Counted from the first letter of the stretch, positions 15,762-24,424 are shown. The stretch is DNA of 64,000 nt from Lentzea pudingi (GCF_014646255.1 NZ_BMNC01000008.1:62001-126000), one strand, 5' to 3'. Made by a program: numbers and translations. Notes: generated by a model not told the origin, from the sequence alone.

Positions 15762-16633
15762 GCCCGGCTCCCGAACTTGGACACCCTCAGGTAGAGGATC
15801 GAGAAGAACAGCAGGATCACGAAGCCGGCCATCGTCAGCGCGGATCCGTAGCCGAAGTCGTGCGAGTCCACGGCTTTGCGCGCCACGTACAACGGCAGGG
15901 TGGTCGTCTGGTTCGCCGGTCCGCCGCCGGTGAGCGTGTAGATGAGGTCGACGTTGTTGAACTCCCACACCGCTCGCAGCAACGTGGACAGCACGATCGC
16001 GTCGCGCAGGTGCGGCAGGGTGACGCTGACGAACCTGCGCCACCGCCCGGCACCGTCGACCGACGCGGCCTCGTACAGGTCGCCGGGGATGGTCTGCAGG
16101 TCGGCGAGCAGCAGGATCGCGAAGAACGGCACCCCTCGCCACAGCTCGGTGACGACGGTCGCGGGGAACACCGTCGCCGGGTCGCCGAGCACCGACGTGC
16201 CGGGATCGCCGATGCCCCACTGGGCGAGCTGCTGGAAGATGCCCGTCGACGGGTTGTAGAGCAGGATCCAGATGCCGGTGGTGAGCACGCCGGACACCGC
16301 CCACGGCGAGAAGACCAGTGCCCTGGCCAAAGCGCGGCCGATGAACGTCTCGTTGACGATCAGCGCGAGGACGAGTCCCAGCACCAGCTGCAGTCCGACC
16401 TCGACCACGACCCACTTGGCGCTGAACGCGAGGCTCTGCCAGAACAGCTCGTCCTCGAACAGCATCCGCCGGAAGTTCTCGAACCCGATGAAACCGTTCT
16501 TCCACGGTTGCGTGACGGTGTGCTGGCAGAGGCTGAACCACCCGACGCTGGCGATCGGGTAGACCAGGAACACCCCCATCAGCACGAGCGTCGGGGCGAT
16601 CAGGGCGTAGGGCGCCCAGGTGCGGGTCCTCAC
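15758..16633 (-). CDS. ABC sugar transporter permease, MalF type
   Basis: This 291-residue permease begins at GTG 16633, whose bases overlap the stop of the PL1-CE8 gene (GTGA). The first transmembrane helix is PYALIAPTLVLMGVFLVYPI, and the EAA loop reads YEAASVDGAGRWRRFVSVTL. Translation coupled to a secreted pectinase ties this importer to pectin breakdown products. It needs a shared ATPase (MsiK-like) encoded elsewhere. Confidence 0.9.
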   Translation of the reverse strand: MRTRTWAPYALIAPTLVLMGVFLVYPIASVGWFSLCQHTVTQPWKNGFIGFENFRRMLFEDELFWQSLAFSAKWVVVEVGLQLVLGLVLALIVNETFIGRALARALVFSPWAVSGVLTTGIWILLYNPSTGIFQQLAQWGIGDPGTSVLGDPATVFPATVVTELWRGVPFFAILLLADLQTIPGDLYEAASVDGAGRWRRFVSVTLPHLRDAIVLSTLLRAVWEFNNVDLIYTLTGGGPANQTTTLPLYVARKAVDSHDFGYGSALTMAGFVILLFFSILYLRVSKFGSRA

Positions 16634-18807
16634 GCGGGGTTCCACCCGCTCAGGTAGGCGGCCTTGGTGTGGTTGCGCGCCTGGTCCGCGGTGAGCTGCG
16701 GACGGTCCGGCCCGGTGCCCGCGCCGGGGCCGGTGTTGCGGTACTCCGCGAACCTGGCGCCACGCCACGGGAAGCCGGACATGTCGGTCCACGGCGCGCT
16801 CTTGATCGCGGCCGGGAGCTCGGTGTCGCGGATGACGACCTGGGCGATCGCGTCCGGGTCGCCGCCGGGGTGCCACGGCCTGCCGAGGAAGTACGTGCCC
16901 GCGGGAGCGTCGCTGCGGATCTTCGAGTCGACGATGAGGAAGCCGTGCGGGTTGTCCTTGCGGGTGCTGGCCGCCGTCACGTACCCGTTGGGGTTCTGGC
17001 CGCGGTTCAACGCGGTGATGGTCGCCCGTTCGAAGACCGCCGTCGCCCGGCCGAAGAGGAAGTCGACGTCACCAGTGATGGCGCAGTCCCGGTAGTACTG
17101 ACGTGACCGCGTCGTGGTGGACGGCGTGTCGGCGTACAGGGTGTCCTGGTGGCCTTCGAACCGCACGCGGTCGAAGAACGCCCTGTCGCCGGTGGCCTTC
17201 ACCGCGACGGCCTGGGTCGCCGTGATCTCCGGGTGCCGCGCGCGGTCGAAGGAGTTGCGGAAGGTGAGGTCGCGCGCGGTGAACCCGTCCGCGGCGATGG
17301 TGGCCGTGGCGCTGCTCGTCGTGCCGTACGTCGTGCCGTCGGGCTTCTTCGTGCCGCTGGCGTTGTCGTAGTCGATCACGACGTCCTGCGCACGCCCGGT
17401 GGCGCCCCTGAGCGTGAGGTTCGCCTTGCTCTGGGGGATCTTCACGACCTCCCGGTAGACGCCCTTGGGCAACGTGATCACCGCTCCGGCCGAGGCAGCG
17501 TCGATCGCGGCCTGCACGGTCGCGAACCCCTGCCCCACGACGAGGTGGCGCCCTGCCGGTTGTGCACCTGCGTCAAGGTGCTTGACGCGGTGCGCGGGCT
17601 CCAGGCCCCGGTTCAGCGTCGGTGTCCACCCGGCGTCGGTCCCGAGCTCCTTGCCGGGGTTGGCCGCGTTGTGAGCGTTCACCAGGCTGACCGGCCGGCC
17701 GTCGACCAGGTTGCCGGTGTCGGTGATCGCCGTGCCGCCCCAGTTGTAGACGATCTTCTCGGGCGCGATGCCCTTGATGTAGTTGTTCTGGGCGTAGATC
17801 TGCGACTTGACGCCCACGCCCCAGCTGTAGGTGGGGGTGCCCTCGTAGAGGTTGTTGTAGACGTGCACCTGGCCGAACCGCACCCGTGGCGCGCGTTCGA
17901 GCACGTTGCGGAAGACGTTGTGGTGCACCGAGACCCGCAGCTTGCCGGGATCGGTGGTCGAGCTGTTCGACGAGCCGATCAGCATGGTCTTGCCGTGCTC
18001 GGCGAAGACGTTGCGGGACACCGTGACGAGGTCGGACCCGTTCGTGATGTCGAGCTGGCCGTCGTGCACCTGGTAAGGCCGTCCGAAGTGGAGCGGCTGG
18101 GTGCTGTCGACGTTCGGCTCGTCGGTGAACGTGCTGTGGTCGACCCACACGTGCGCCGACCGCTGGACCGACACGGAGTCGTAGAGCGAGTTCCAGTTGC
18201 CGGGCGGCGAACCGGGACTGTTGTCCGTGGGATCCCACTGGGGGAAGCAGTCGCGGGTGTCGCGGAAGGTCAGGTTGCGCACGATCACGTTGCCGCTGTT
18301 GTGGATCCGCAGGCTGCCGCCGGTGATCCCGGCCCCGCGCCCGACGCCGATGATCGTGGTGTCCGCCGGCACGGTGAGCGCGATCGTCGCCTCCTGCTTC
18401 TTCGCCGACGCCACCCGAGCGTCCTCGAGCGCACCTTCTGGTTCACGCTCCCACCCCCACACCGCGGGGTCGTAGGCCGCGAGATAGCCCTCCAGCGTGT
18501 ACCCGTCGACCGCGTAGTCGCTGCAGCGCAACGGTTTCCCGTCCGCACCGGTGTTCGCGTCGATCACACCCCTGACCTTGACGATCCGCGGCCCCGGCGC
18601 CGCGAGCGCCGCGACGAGCTCGGCCCGCGTGCGCACCTCGTGCACGTGCGAGGCGGGCGCCGCCGCTCCCCCGGTCGTGCCGGGCCCGGCCGACGCCCAG
18701 CCGTCCCCCGCGGCCAGCACCTGCCGCGCCGGGTCGTGACCGGCGTGAGCCGGGACCGCCCCGGTAACCGCGCAGGCGAAAGCCAGCGCGCCAACGAAAA
18801 GCCGCAT
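16630..18807 (-). CDS. Secreted bifunctional pectate lyase (PL1)-pectin methylesterase (CE8)
   Basis: This 725-residue secreted fusion combines two pectinases. Residues 1-22 are the signal peptide (MRLFVGALAFACAVTGAVPA). The PL1 beta-helix covers about 30-400, with VWVDHSTFTDE (calcium site) and RAPRVRFGQVHVYNN (catalytic Arg). The CE8 domain covers about 415-700, with GHQDTLYA and DVDFLFGRA (the two catalytic Asp residues) and FLGRPWHPGG (Arg). CE8 removes methyl esters, giving the de-esterified polygalacturonate that PL1 cuts, so one chain carries two successive steps. It leads the transporter-dehydratase operon and lies next to a large inverted repeat at 18921-18958. AAGGG precedes the ATG. 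Confidence 0.94.
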   Translation of the reverse strand: MRLFVGALAFACAVTGAVPAHAGHDPARQVLAAGDGWASAGPGTTGGAAAPASHVHEVRTRAELVAALAAPGPRIVKVRGVIDANTGADGKPLRCSDYAVDGYTLEGYLAAYDPAVWGWEREPEGALEDARVASAKKQEATIALTVPADTTIIGVGRGAGITGGSLRIHNSGNVIVRNLTFRDTRDCFPQWDPTDNSPGSPPGNWNSLYDSVSVQRSAHVWVDHSTFTDEPNVDSTQPLHFGRPYQVHDGQLDITNGSDLVTVSRNVFAEHGKTMLIGSSNSSTTDPGKLRVSVHHNVFRNVLERAPRVRFGQVHVYNNLYEGTPTYSWGVGVKSQIYAQNNYIKGIAPEKIVYNWGGTAITDTGNLVDGRPVSLVNAHNAANPGKELGTDAGWTPTLNRGLEPAHRVKHLDAGAQPAGRHLVVGQGFATVQAAIDAASAGAVITLPKGVYREVVKIPQSKANLTLRGATGRAQDVVIDYDNASGTKKPDGTTYGTTSSATATIAADGFTARDLTFRNSFDRARHPEITATQAVAVKATGDRAFFDRVRFEGHQDTLYADTPSTTTRSRQYYRDCAITGDVDFLFGRATAVFERATITALNRGQNPNGYVTAASTRKDNPHGFLIVDSKIRSDAPAGTYFLGRPWHPGGDPDAIAQVVIRDTELPAAIKSAPWTDMSGFPWRGARFAEYRNTGPGAGTGPDRPQLTADQARNHTKAAYLSGWNPA

Positions 18808-18920
18808 GACGGAATACCCTTCAGAAAGGATTCACATTCTTGAACACCGTCCACGATCGTGAACCGAGAATACGAATGTGTTCGCCATGCGTCAACGAAG
18901 TGAATTCATTCGATGAGTCG

Positions 18921-18958
18921 CGACGGTATTCGACGACTATTCGAGTCGAATACCGTCG
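18921..18958. promoter_or_regulatory. 14-bp inverted repeat holding a TTCGANTCGAA site, upstream of PL1-CE8
   Basis: CGACGGTATTCGAC (18921-18934) is a perfect inverted copy of GTCGAATACCGTCG (18945-18958) around a 10-base centre. The palindrome TTCGAGTCGAA (18940-18950) overlaps the right arm, and another half-site TCGAA ends at 18960. It lies 114 bp upstream of the PL1-CE8 start. It may be a multi-site operator; a transcript hairpin is less likely in this position. Confidence 0.55.
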
Positions 18959-18960
18959 AA

Positions 18961-19163
18961 TGCGCGGAACCGGAGATCGCCGGTCAGATCGTTCGGGCGC
19001 CCAGGTCCCGCAGTCGCGCCATCAACCGTGGCGCGAGTTCCTCCGGGGCGAGCCACTACGGCTGCAGTTCGGCGTGGACCACGCCAGGAATCAGTCAGGC
19101 GGTGATGACCGCGCCGCGCTTGCCGGGTCGCGGAGCCGAACAGCAGATCGACGCTCGCGACCA
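18961..19163. other. Gene-free stretch, possibly holding a decayed gene end
   Basis: The gap 18808-19213 between PL1-CE8 and the MFS gene has no intact gene. On the minus strand a short frame ending at 18984 (EELAPRLMARLRDLG, then ARTI and stop) looks protein-like but is interrupted by an in-frame TAG a few codons upstream. It may be a relic of a lost gene. Otherwise I see only the inverted repeat at 18921 and the hairpin at 19164. Confidence 0.3.
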
Positions 19164-19201
19164 GCCGGCTCGGTGCCGCGCTATCGCGGCACCGAGCCGG
19201 C
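19164..19201. terminator. Hairpin terminator after the MFS gene
   Basis: A perfect 16-bp stem, GCCGGCTCGGTGCCGC (19164-19179) with GCGGCACCGAGCCGGC (19186-19201), has a 6-base loop. It lies 12 bp beyond the minus-strand MFS stop and should end that transcript and insulate the pectin operon promoter. Confidence 0.85.
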
Positions 19202-19213
19202 CAGTCACGAAGC

Positions 19214-20386
19214 TCAACCCTTCGGCGGCTTCAGCATCGGCACGAGCGCCAGCGCGGGCAGCAGCAACAGCGGCACGACCAGCAGGGCCCGCAGCACCCC
19301 CACCTCGTTCCCCAGGAACCCCACGAGCGGCGGCCCGGCGAGGAACGCGGTGTACCCGATGACCGCCACCACGCTCACCCGGGCCGCTGCCTTCGCGGGA
19401 TCGTCGGCGGCGGCGCTCATCCCGACCGGGAACCCGAGCGCCGTCCCCAATCCCCACACCGCCACGCCCGCGATCGCCACCGCGGGAGACCCGGCGAACA
19501 CCGCCAGCGTCACGCCGGACGCCGCGAGCACCATCGAGACGAGGATCGCCGGCACGCGGCCCCAGCGGTCGAGCGCGATGGTGCCGAAGATGCGGCCGAA
19601 CGTCATCGTCGTGACGAACACGCCGAACACGATCGCGCCCAGTGCCGGGTCGAGGGTGTAGCCGTCGATGAACGCGACCGCCACCCAGTCGTTCGCGGTG
19701 CCCTCGGTGAACGCCAGCACGAGCACGAGGAGTCCGATCAGCAACGTGCGGGGCTCGCGCCACGCGGCCATGACGCCGCTGCCGCGACCGTGTTCGGCCT
19801 CGCCCGCCAGCTGGTACGTGCGGGACGCGAACAGCGTGCCCACGGCGACCACCGCTGCCACCGCGCCCAGGTGTGCGGTGACCGGCAGCACGGCCCACGC
19901 CACCAGGGACGCGAGGCCCGCGGCGGCGACGGTGCCGAGGCTCCACATGGCGTGGAAGCGCGGCATCACCGTCTTGCCGAGTGCGCGTTCCACCTCGGCG
20001 GCCTCGACGTTCATCGCCACGTCGCACAGGCCGGAGCCGTAGCCGAGCGTGAAGATCCCGATCGCCGTCAGCACGGCCGACGGGTGCGCGCCGATGCCGA
20101 CACCGGCGACCGCGAGTCCCACCGCGACGGTCACGGCGGACACGGCCACCGTCCGGCGTGGCCTGAGGCGGTGCGTGACCTCGCCCGCGGTGAGCATCGC
20201 CAGGCACGCGCCCGCCGACATCGACAACAGCAGCAACCCCAGCGCGCCCGGTGTCAGGCCGAGGGCGTCGCGAGCGGCGGGGACCCGGGCGAACCAGGTC
20301 GCCACGGCCACGCCGTTCAGTCCGAAGGTCACCGCGACCCCCGCTGCGGCGGCTCGGACCTGACTGCGCGGCACCGTGACCGACAT
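19214..20386 (-). CDS. MFS transporter, probably sugar or drug exporter
   Basis: This 390-residue membrane protein has about 12 hydrophobic helices and the MFS loop pattern (FGRIFGTIALDRWGRVPAI between halves; RLRPRRTVAVSAV after helix 2). It resembles the YbjJ/fucose-permease-like branch. ATG 20386 follows AGGGAGGG. It is divergent from a LacI regulator, and the palindrome TGGAAGCGCTTCCA at 20431-20444 sits between them, so the regulator probably represses both genes. The substrate is unknown; a sugar is suggested only by the LacI partner. Confidence 0.82.
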   Translation of the reverse strand: MSVTVPRSQVRAAAAGVAVTFGLNGVAVATWFARVPAARDALGLTPGALGLLLLSMSAGACLAMLTAGEVTHRLRPRRTVAVSAVTVAVGLAVAGVGIGAHPSAVLTAIGIFTLGYGSGLCDVAMNVEAAEVERALGKTVMPRFHAMWSLGTVAAAGLASLVAWAVLPVTAHLGAVAAVVAVGTLFASRTYQLAGEAEHGRGSGVMAAWREPRTLLIGLLVLVLAFTEGTANDWVAVAFIDGYTLDPALGAIVFGVFVTTMTFGRIFGTIALDRWGRVPAILVSMVLAASGVTLAVFAGSPAVAIAGVAVWGLGTALGFPVGMSAAADDPAKAAARVSVVAVIGYTAFLAGPPLVGFLGNEVGVLRALLVVPLLLLPALALVPMLKPPKG

Positions 20387-20430
20387 CCCGGTCCCTCCCT
20401 TTCTCGATACTGAAAGTCTTACCCCACACA

Positions 20431-20444
20431 TGGAAGCGCTTCCA
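20431..20444. promoter_or_regulatory. LacI-type operator between the MFS and LacI genes
   Basis: TGGAAGCGCTTCCA is a perfect 14-bp palindrome with the central GCGC typical of LacI-family sites. It lies 16 bp upstream of the ATG of the LacI gene and 44 bp upstream of the MFS start. Confidence 0.8.
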
Positions 20445-20460
20445 CCGCAATACTGTCGTG

Positions 20461-21444
20461 ATGACGGCAGAACACACCGCCACGCTGGACGACGTGGCAC
20501 GGGCCGCGGGCGTGTCCCGGGCCACCGCCTCACGTGTTGTCACGGGACAGGGCCCGGCATCACAACACTCCAGGGACAGGGTCACCGCCGCGGTGGCCGC
20601 GCTCGGCTACGTGCCGGACGCCTCCGCCCGCGCGCTGGTCACCCGCACCGGCACGCGCCTCGCCATCGCCGTCATCGGCCACACCGCCGCCGTGCTCGAC
20701 GATCCCTACGTCGGCCGCGTGCTGACCTCGGCGGCGCACGTCGCGGCCGAACGCGAGGTCGGCGTCTCCCTGCACTGGTTGCCCTTGCACGATCCCGGTT
20801 CACTCGCCCGGCTCGCCGACGGCCGCGGGCTCGGGGGCCTCGTGGTGGTGAACCCGACGCGTCCCGCGCTGGACACCGTGCCGCGCTCCCTGCGCGGACG
20901 GGTCGCCGCGGTCGGGGTCGGCACGAGGCACGTGCCGTCGTTCGACGTCGACAACCGCTCCGGCACCGACGGCGTCGTGCGGCACCTCGTGCGCAGCGGC
21001 CGGAGCCGCATCGCGATGGTCACCGGACCGTCCTGGCTGCCGTGCGGCGACCGGGCCGTCGAGGCCTACCGGAAGGTCCTGCACGACAGCGGCGGCGAGC
21101 CCAGGGTCGTTCCAGGCGACTTCACGGCGATCAGGGGCGCCAAGGCCGCCATCGAGATCATGGCGCGGTGGCCGGACACCGACGCGGTGTTCGCGCTCAG
21201 CGACCTCACCGCGCTCGGTGTCCTCGACGGACTGCACGCGCTGGGCGTGCGGGTGCCGGGCGACGTGGCGGTCGCCGGGTTCGACGACATCACGTTCGCG
21301 GGACTGAGCCGGCCGGGGCTCACGACGAGCACGCACCCCGTCGAGGAGATCGCCGCGGCGGCGGCGCGGGCGGTCCTCGACCGTCGCGACACCTCCGGGG
21401 CGACCTTCTACCCCTCCGCGCTCGTCGTCCGCGACAGCGCCTGA
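20461..21444 (+). CDS. LacI-family transcriptional regulator
   Basis: This 327-residue repressor has the helix-turn-helix ATLDDVARAAGVSRATASRV and the hinge region ALGYVPDASARALVTRTG, followed by a sugar-binding-like effector domain. GTG 20458 and ATG 20461 are both possible starts; neither has a clear ribosome-binding site, so the message may be leaderless. It differs from the YVLxGKR regulators elsewhere in the window. It likely controls itself and the divergent MFS transporter through TGGAAGCGCTTCCA. Its TGA abuts the stop of the next gene in a TGATCA palindrome, with no terminator between. Confidence 0.9.
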   Translation: MTAEHTATLDDVARAAGVSRATASRVVTGQGPASQHSRDRVTAAVAALGYVPDASARALVTRTGTRLAIAVIGHTAAVLDDPYVGRVLTSAAHVAAEREVGVSLHWLPLHDPGSLARLADGRGLGGLVVVNPTRPALDTVPRSLRGRVAAVGVGTRHVPSFDVDNRSGTDGVVRHLVRSGRSRIAMVTGPSWLPCGDRAVEAYRKVLHDSGGEPRVVPGDFTAIRGAKAAIEIMARWPDTDAVFALSDLTALGVLDGLHALGVRVPGDVAVAGFDDITFAGLSRPGLTTSTHPVEEIAAAAARAVLDRRDTSGATFYPSALVVRDSA

Positions 21445-22362
21445 TCATTCGATCGAACAGGACTGGCCGTTGAACGTGAACGCGCCGGGAACGGAGTTCG
21501 CACCGCGCACCGAGCCGTTGAAACCGATCGTCACCGAATCGCCGGGCGCGATTCGCGGGTTGTAGTCGGCGTTGACGGCCGTGACGGTCGCGCCGGACTG
21601 CCGCACCCTCGCGTTCCACATCTCCGTGACGGTCTGCCCGTTCGCGAAACCCCACCGCAACGACCAGCCCTCGACGGCCGTAGGACCGGTGTTGCGCACG
21701 CTCACGTTCGCCTGGAAGCCTCCCGGCCACTGACCGGTGACGCGGTAGGCGACGGCACAGGTCCGCGTGGGCGGCGCCGGTGCCGACGGCGGTGGCACGG
21801 TGGTCGTGGGGCGAGGTGGCGGCGGCGGCGGAACCGTCGTGGGCACCGGCACGATCGTCGTCGTGGTCGGGCGTGCGGCGGCGGAACCGTCGCACGGCGG
21901 ACCCCACAGGCCCTTGCGCGCCGCCGCGGCCTCGGACTCGGCGGTGATGAGCGCCCCTCCGTCGACCCCTTCCGGCCGCAGCACGCCCTGCCGCACCGCG
22001 AGCAACGCGTAGTCCGTCCCGTCCTCCAGCGCCAGGTTCACGTCACCGGACAGGACCGGGCTGATGCGGACCGCGCTGGCCAGCAAGGTCGTCCTGGCGA
22101 ACGTGAGCGCGCTCCCGGCCCAGCACTCCCCCGGCGATGCCAGCTGGGCGATGCGTGCCTTCGTGCCGTCGGCCAGCTCGACGGTCCTGCTGTCGACGAC
22201 GTCGCGCACGAAGTGCAACACGTCCTGGGACCGCACCTCCTGGTTGATCAGGGAGGGCGGTTTCCAGGGCGTGCGGGGAGAGGGTGCCGGCGCCGGTGGC
22301 CCCGCCGTGCACGCTCCGGTGAGCAGGACCAGGGCCACCAGCAAGTGCTTGCGCATCAACAT
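21445..22362 (-). CDS. Lipoprotein with degenerate SNase-like (thermonuclease-fold) domain and C-terminal CBM2
   Basis: This 305-residue surface protein is of an unusual type. The lipobox LLTGAC lies near residue 18. Residues about 45-155 match the staphylococcal-nuclease-fold pattern: RDVVDSRTVELADGTKARIA, then SALTFARTTLL, GTDYALLAVRQGVL and AAARKGLWGPPC. However, the DGDT and DRYGR active-site elements are replaced (DSRT; EDGTDYALL), so nuclease activity is doubtful. A Pro/Thr linker (about 165-200) leads to CBM2 (about 203-305, CAVAYRVTGQWPGGFQANVS to NGQSCSIE). The start ATG directly follows the GH30 stop, so both share a transcript. A paralogue lies at 63224. The protein may tether cells to cellulose; this is inferred. 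Confidence 0.75.
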   Translation of the reverse strand: MLMRKHLLVALVLLTGACTAGPPAPAPSPRTPWKPPSLINQEVRSQDVLHFVRDVVDSRTVELADGTKARIAQLASPGECWAGSALTFARTTLLASAVRISPVLSGDVNLALEDGTDYALLAVRQGVLRPEGVDGGALITAESEAAAARKGLWGPPCDGSAAARPTTTTIVPVPTTVPPPPPPRPTTTVPPPSAPAPPTRTCAVAYRVTGQWPGGFQANVSVRNTGPTAVEGWSLRWGFANGQTVTEMWNARVRQSGATVTAVNADYNPRIAPGDSVTIGFNGSVRGANSVPGAFTFNGQSCSIE

Positions 22363-24324
22363 CTATCCCAGGGACCAGCGTTGGTTGGGGCCCGAAGTCG
22401 CGTGGTACAGCCCGATCCGGGCACCGTCCTCACGCGACTCTCCGGCGACGTCGAGCAAGCTTCCGTTCCGCGCGTTGACGAACGTCCACGTGCCGTCCCC
22501 GGTGGACGACAGGACCCACCGCGCGGACGGACCGTCGGACGAGGTCAGCACGACGTTGCCGCCGTCGGCCGCGATCCGCTGGCCGGTGGCCTTGTTCACG
22601 ACGGAGAACTGGGCGCGGTTGTCATAGCCACCCGTCCTGCGCTCCAGACGCCACACCTGGTTCGCCGCGGCCGGGTCGGTGGTGCGCTGGACGAGCGAGG
22701 TGCCCGAGGGCGCGAGGGACTTGCCGCTCTGCACACCGGTGAGCCGGTGCTCCCCGCCGAGGGCGGCCGCGCGGTTCACCCCGCTGACGCCGTTCACCTC
22801 GAACGTGGTGACCGACTTGGGCGGCACGGACAGCGTTGCCTTGCGGTCCTTCACACGCACGGCCGCGCCCTTCATCAACGCGCCGTACTGGTCGGTCACG
22901 ATCGGACGGACGGACGCGCCCGGCCGCACCGAGGCGAACGACGACAGGTCCAGCGTCACGGACTGCGCCTGGTCGCTCTTGTTCAGGTGCACCACCGACT
23001 TCAGCTCGGTGTTGCGCACCGCGGCCACGTCGGTGGTGGTGTTCACCTTGATCAGACGGTCACCGGGCTTCACGAAGTGCGTGAAGTTGCGCAGCGCGTG
23101 GAACTTCGTGTTGACGCGCGCCGGACAGGTCGCGAGCGTGTCCTGGGCACCGCAGTTGAACGGAATCTGGATGACGCCCCAGTTCATGCCGTTCGGGGAC
23201 TCGGCGCCGGGCGTCATGTTGTTGTAGTCCTCGACGGCCTGCCACAGCAGCCAGGCACGGGGTTCCAGCTCGCGCAGGTCGTCGATCACGCGCTCGGCGA
23301 TGCCGAGGCCGGGTTCCATGCTGGTGAAGCTCTGCCCGGTGCCCCAGTGCCCGTCGACCTCGCTCATCCAGAGCGGCTTGTCCGAGCCCTTGGCGATGTC
23401 CCGCGCGGACGTGCGCCGGCCCGTGCCGTAGGTGTGCACGTTCAACTGGCCGACCTGGTCGCGCACCGCGGCCGGGTATCCCGCCCAGTCGTCGGCGAAG
23501 ATGCCGGGGTTGGTCTCGTCCGGCGCGGAGACGGCGGCCTTGAGCTTGTTGACGCGCAACGCCTGCGCCATCGCGGGCACGACCTTCGCCTGCAGGGCCG
23601 GGCCGAGGTGAGCGCCTTCCTGCCGCCCGCCCGTCGGGTTGCCGTCCGGGCCGAGGGTCGTGCGCCAGTACGAGGTGTTGGGCTCGTTGAACGGGTCGAC
23701 CGTGGCGAACCTGATGCCGTGGGCCCGTTCCAGCTCCGCGGTCGCCTGCGCGAGGTAGGCGGCGAAGTCGCCGATCCTGTCCTCCCGCAGCTGGTCCGCG
23801 TTCGGGTCGAAGCCGCCCGACACGTACCCGCTCACGGTCTGGAACCACGGCGGCGAGTTGCTGAACGACTCCCACCGGGTCACGTCCTGCTTGATCCGGT
23901 CCACCCACCACCGCTGGCGCGGGTCCGCCGCCTTGTCGAAGAAGCGCGGGTCGTTCGGCTTCCACCAGTCGGTGTCCGCGCGGGTGGTGCCGGCCGGAGC
24001 CTTCCACCAGCCGGGGACCGCGGCGCCCGCGCGCAGGTACTGCGGAACGTCCGGCGCGTTGCCGCCGCCGATGTTGTACCGCGCGATGTTGAGGTTGAGC
24101 CCTTCCTCGCCGAACAGCAGCTCCGCCAGCTGGTCGCGGATCTCGTCCGGGTAACCGCCGGTGGCGTTGGCGAACCACACCAGGCTCGTGCCCCAGCCCT
24201 GGAACGGCTCCTGCTGGTAGGTCGGATCCGGTCTCACCGTGACGGCCTCGACGGCGGCCGTGGCAGGGGCCGCGGTGGAGAGGGTGAGCGCCGAAGCGGC
24301 GAGCAGAGCGAGAAGTCTGGTCAT
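22363..24324 (-). CDS. Secreted GH30 endo-beta-1,6-galactanase with ricin-type lectin (CBM13-like) domain
   Basis: This 653-residue secreted enzyme probably cuts the beta-1,6-galactan side chains of arabinogalactan proteins. Residues 1-23 form the signal peptide. The GH30 barrel (about 30-390) has the galactanase-type entrance FQGWGTSLVWFANATGGYPD, the acid/base Glu in DPFNEPNTSYW and the nucleophile Glu in LWMSEVDG. A beta-sandwich follows (to about 500), then a beta-trefoil lectin domain (about 510-653) with repeated QVW/RW motifs ending NQRWSLG. Subfamily assignment is by the entrance motif; glucuronoxylanase or glucosylceramidase is less likely. ATG 24324 has GGAGA upstream, and an AraR-like operator lies at 24347-24360. 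Confidence 0.87.
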   Translation of the reverse strand: MTRLLALLAASALTLSTAAPATAAVEAVTVRPDPTYQQEPFQGWGTSLVWFANATGGYPDEIRDQLAELLFGEEGLNLNIARYNIGGGNAPDVPQYLRAGAAVPGWWKAPAGTTRADTDWWKPNDPRFFDKAADPRQRWWVDRIKQDVTRWESFSNSPPWFQTVSGYVSGGFDPNADQLREDRIGDFAAYLAQATAELERAHGIRFATVDPFNEPNTSYWRTTLGPDGNPTGGRQEGAHLGPALQAKVVPAMAQALRVNKLKAAVSAPDETNPGIFADDWAGYPAAVRDQVGQLNVHTYGTGRRTSARDIAKGSDKPLWMSEVDGHWGTGQSFTSMEPGLGIAERVIDDLRELEPRAWLLWQAVEDYNNMTPGAESPNGMNWGVIQIPFNCGAQDTLATCPARVNTKFHALRNFTHFVKPGDRLIKVNTTTDVAAVRNTELKSVVHLNKSDQAQSVTLDLSSFASVRPGASVRPIVTDQYGALMKGAAVRVKDRKATLSVPPKSVTTFEVNGVSGVNRAAALGGEHRLTGVQSGKSLAPSGTSLVQRTTDPAAANQVWRLERRTGGYDNRAQFSVVNKATGQRIAADGGNVVLTSSDGPSARWVLSSTGDGTWTFVNARNGSLLDVAGESREDGARIGLYHATSGPNQRWSLG

Positions 24325-24346
24325 CGGTTCTCCGTTGAACGCGCGA

Positions 24347-24360
24347 TGTTCACGCTAACA
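24347..24360. promoter_or_regulatory. AraR-like operator upstream of GH30
   Basis: TGTTCACGCTAACA matches 12 of 14 positions of the reverse-complement arabinose operator TGTTATCGCTAACA found at araB. It lies 23 bp upstream of the GH30 start codon. Confidence 0.65.
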
Positions 24361-24387
24361 TCTATCGAGAACCTACTGGGGAGTCAA

Positions 24388-24424
24388 GGTCCTGCCGGAC
24401 GGAGGCGCGACCGCCGGCAGGACC
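24388..24424. terminator. Hairpin between the duplicated secreted protein gene and GH30
   Basis: An 11-bp stem, GGTCCTGCCGG (24388-24398) with CCGGCAGGACC (24414-24424), has a 15-base loop. It lies 56 bp downstream of the stop at 24480 and probably ends that transcript before the GH30 promoter. Confidence 0.6.

Noticed and set aside
21445..22362. Active secreted nuclease
   Set aside because: The catalytic Asp/Arg motifs of SNase (DGDT, DRYGR) are replaced in both paralogues, so only the fold, not the activity, is supported.
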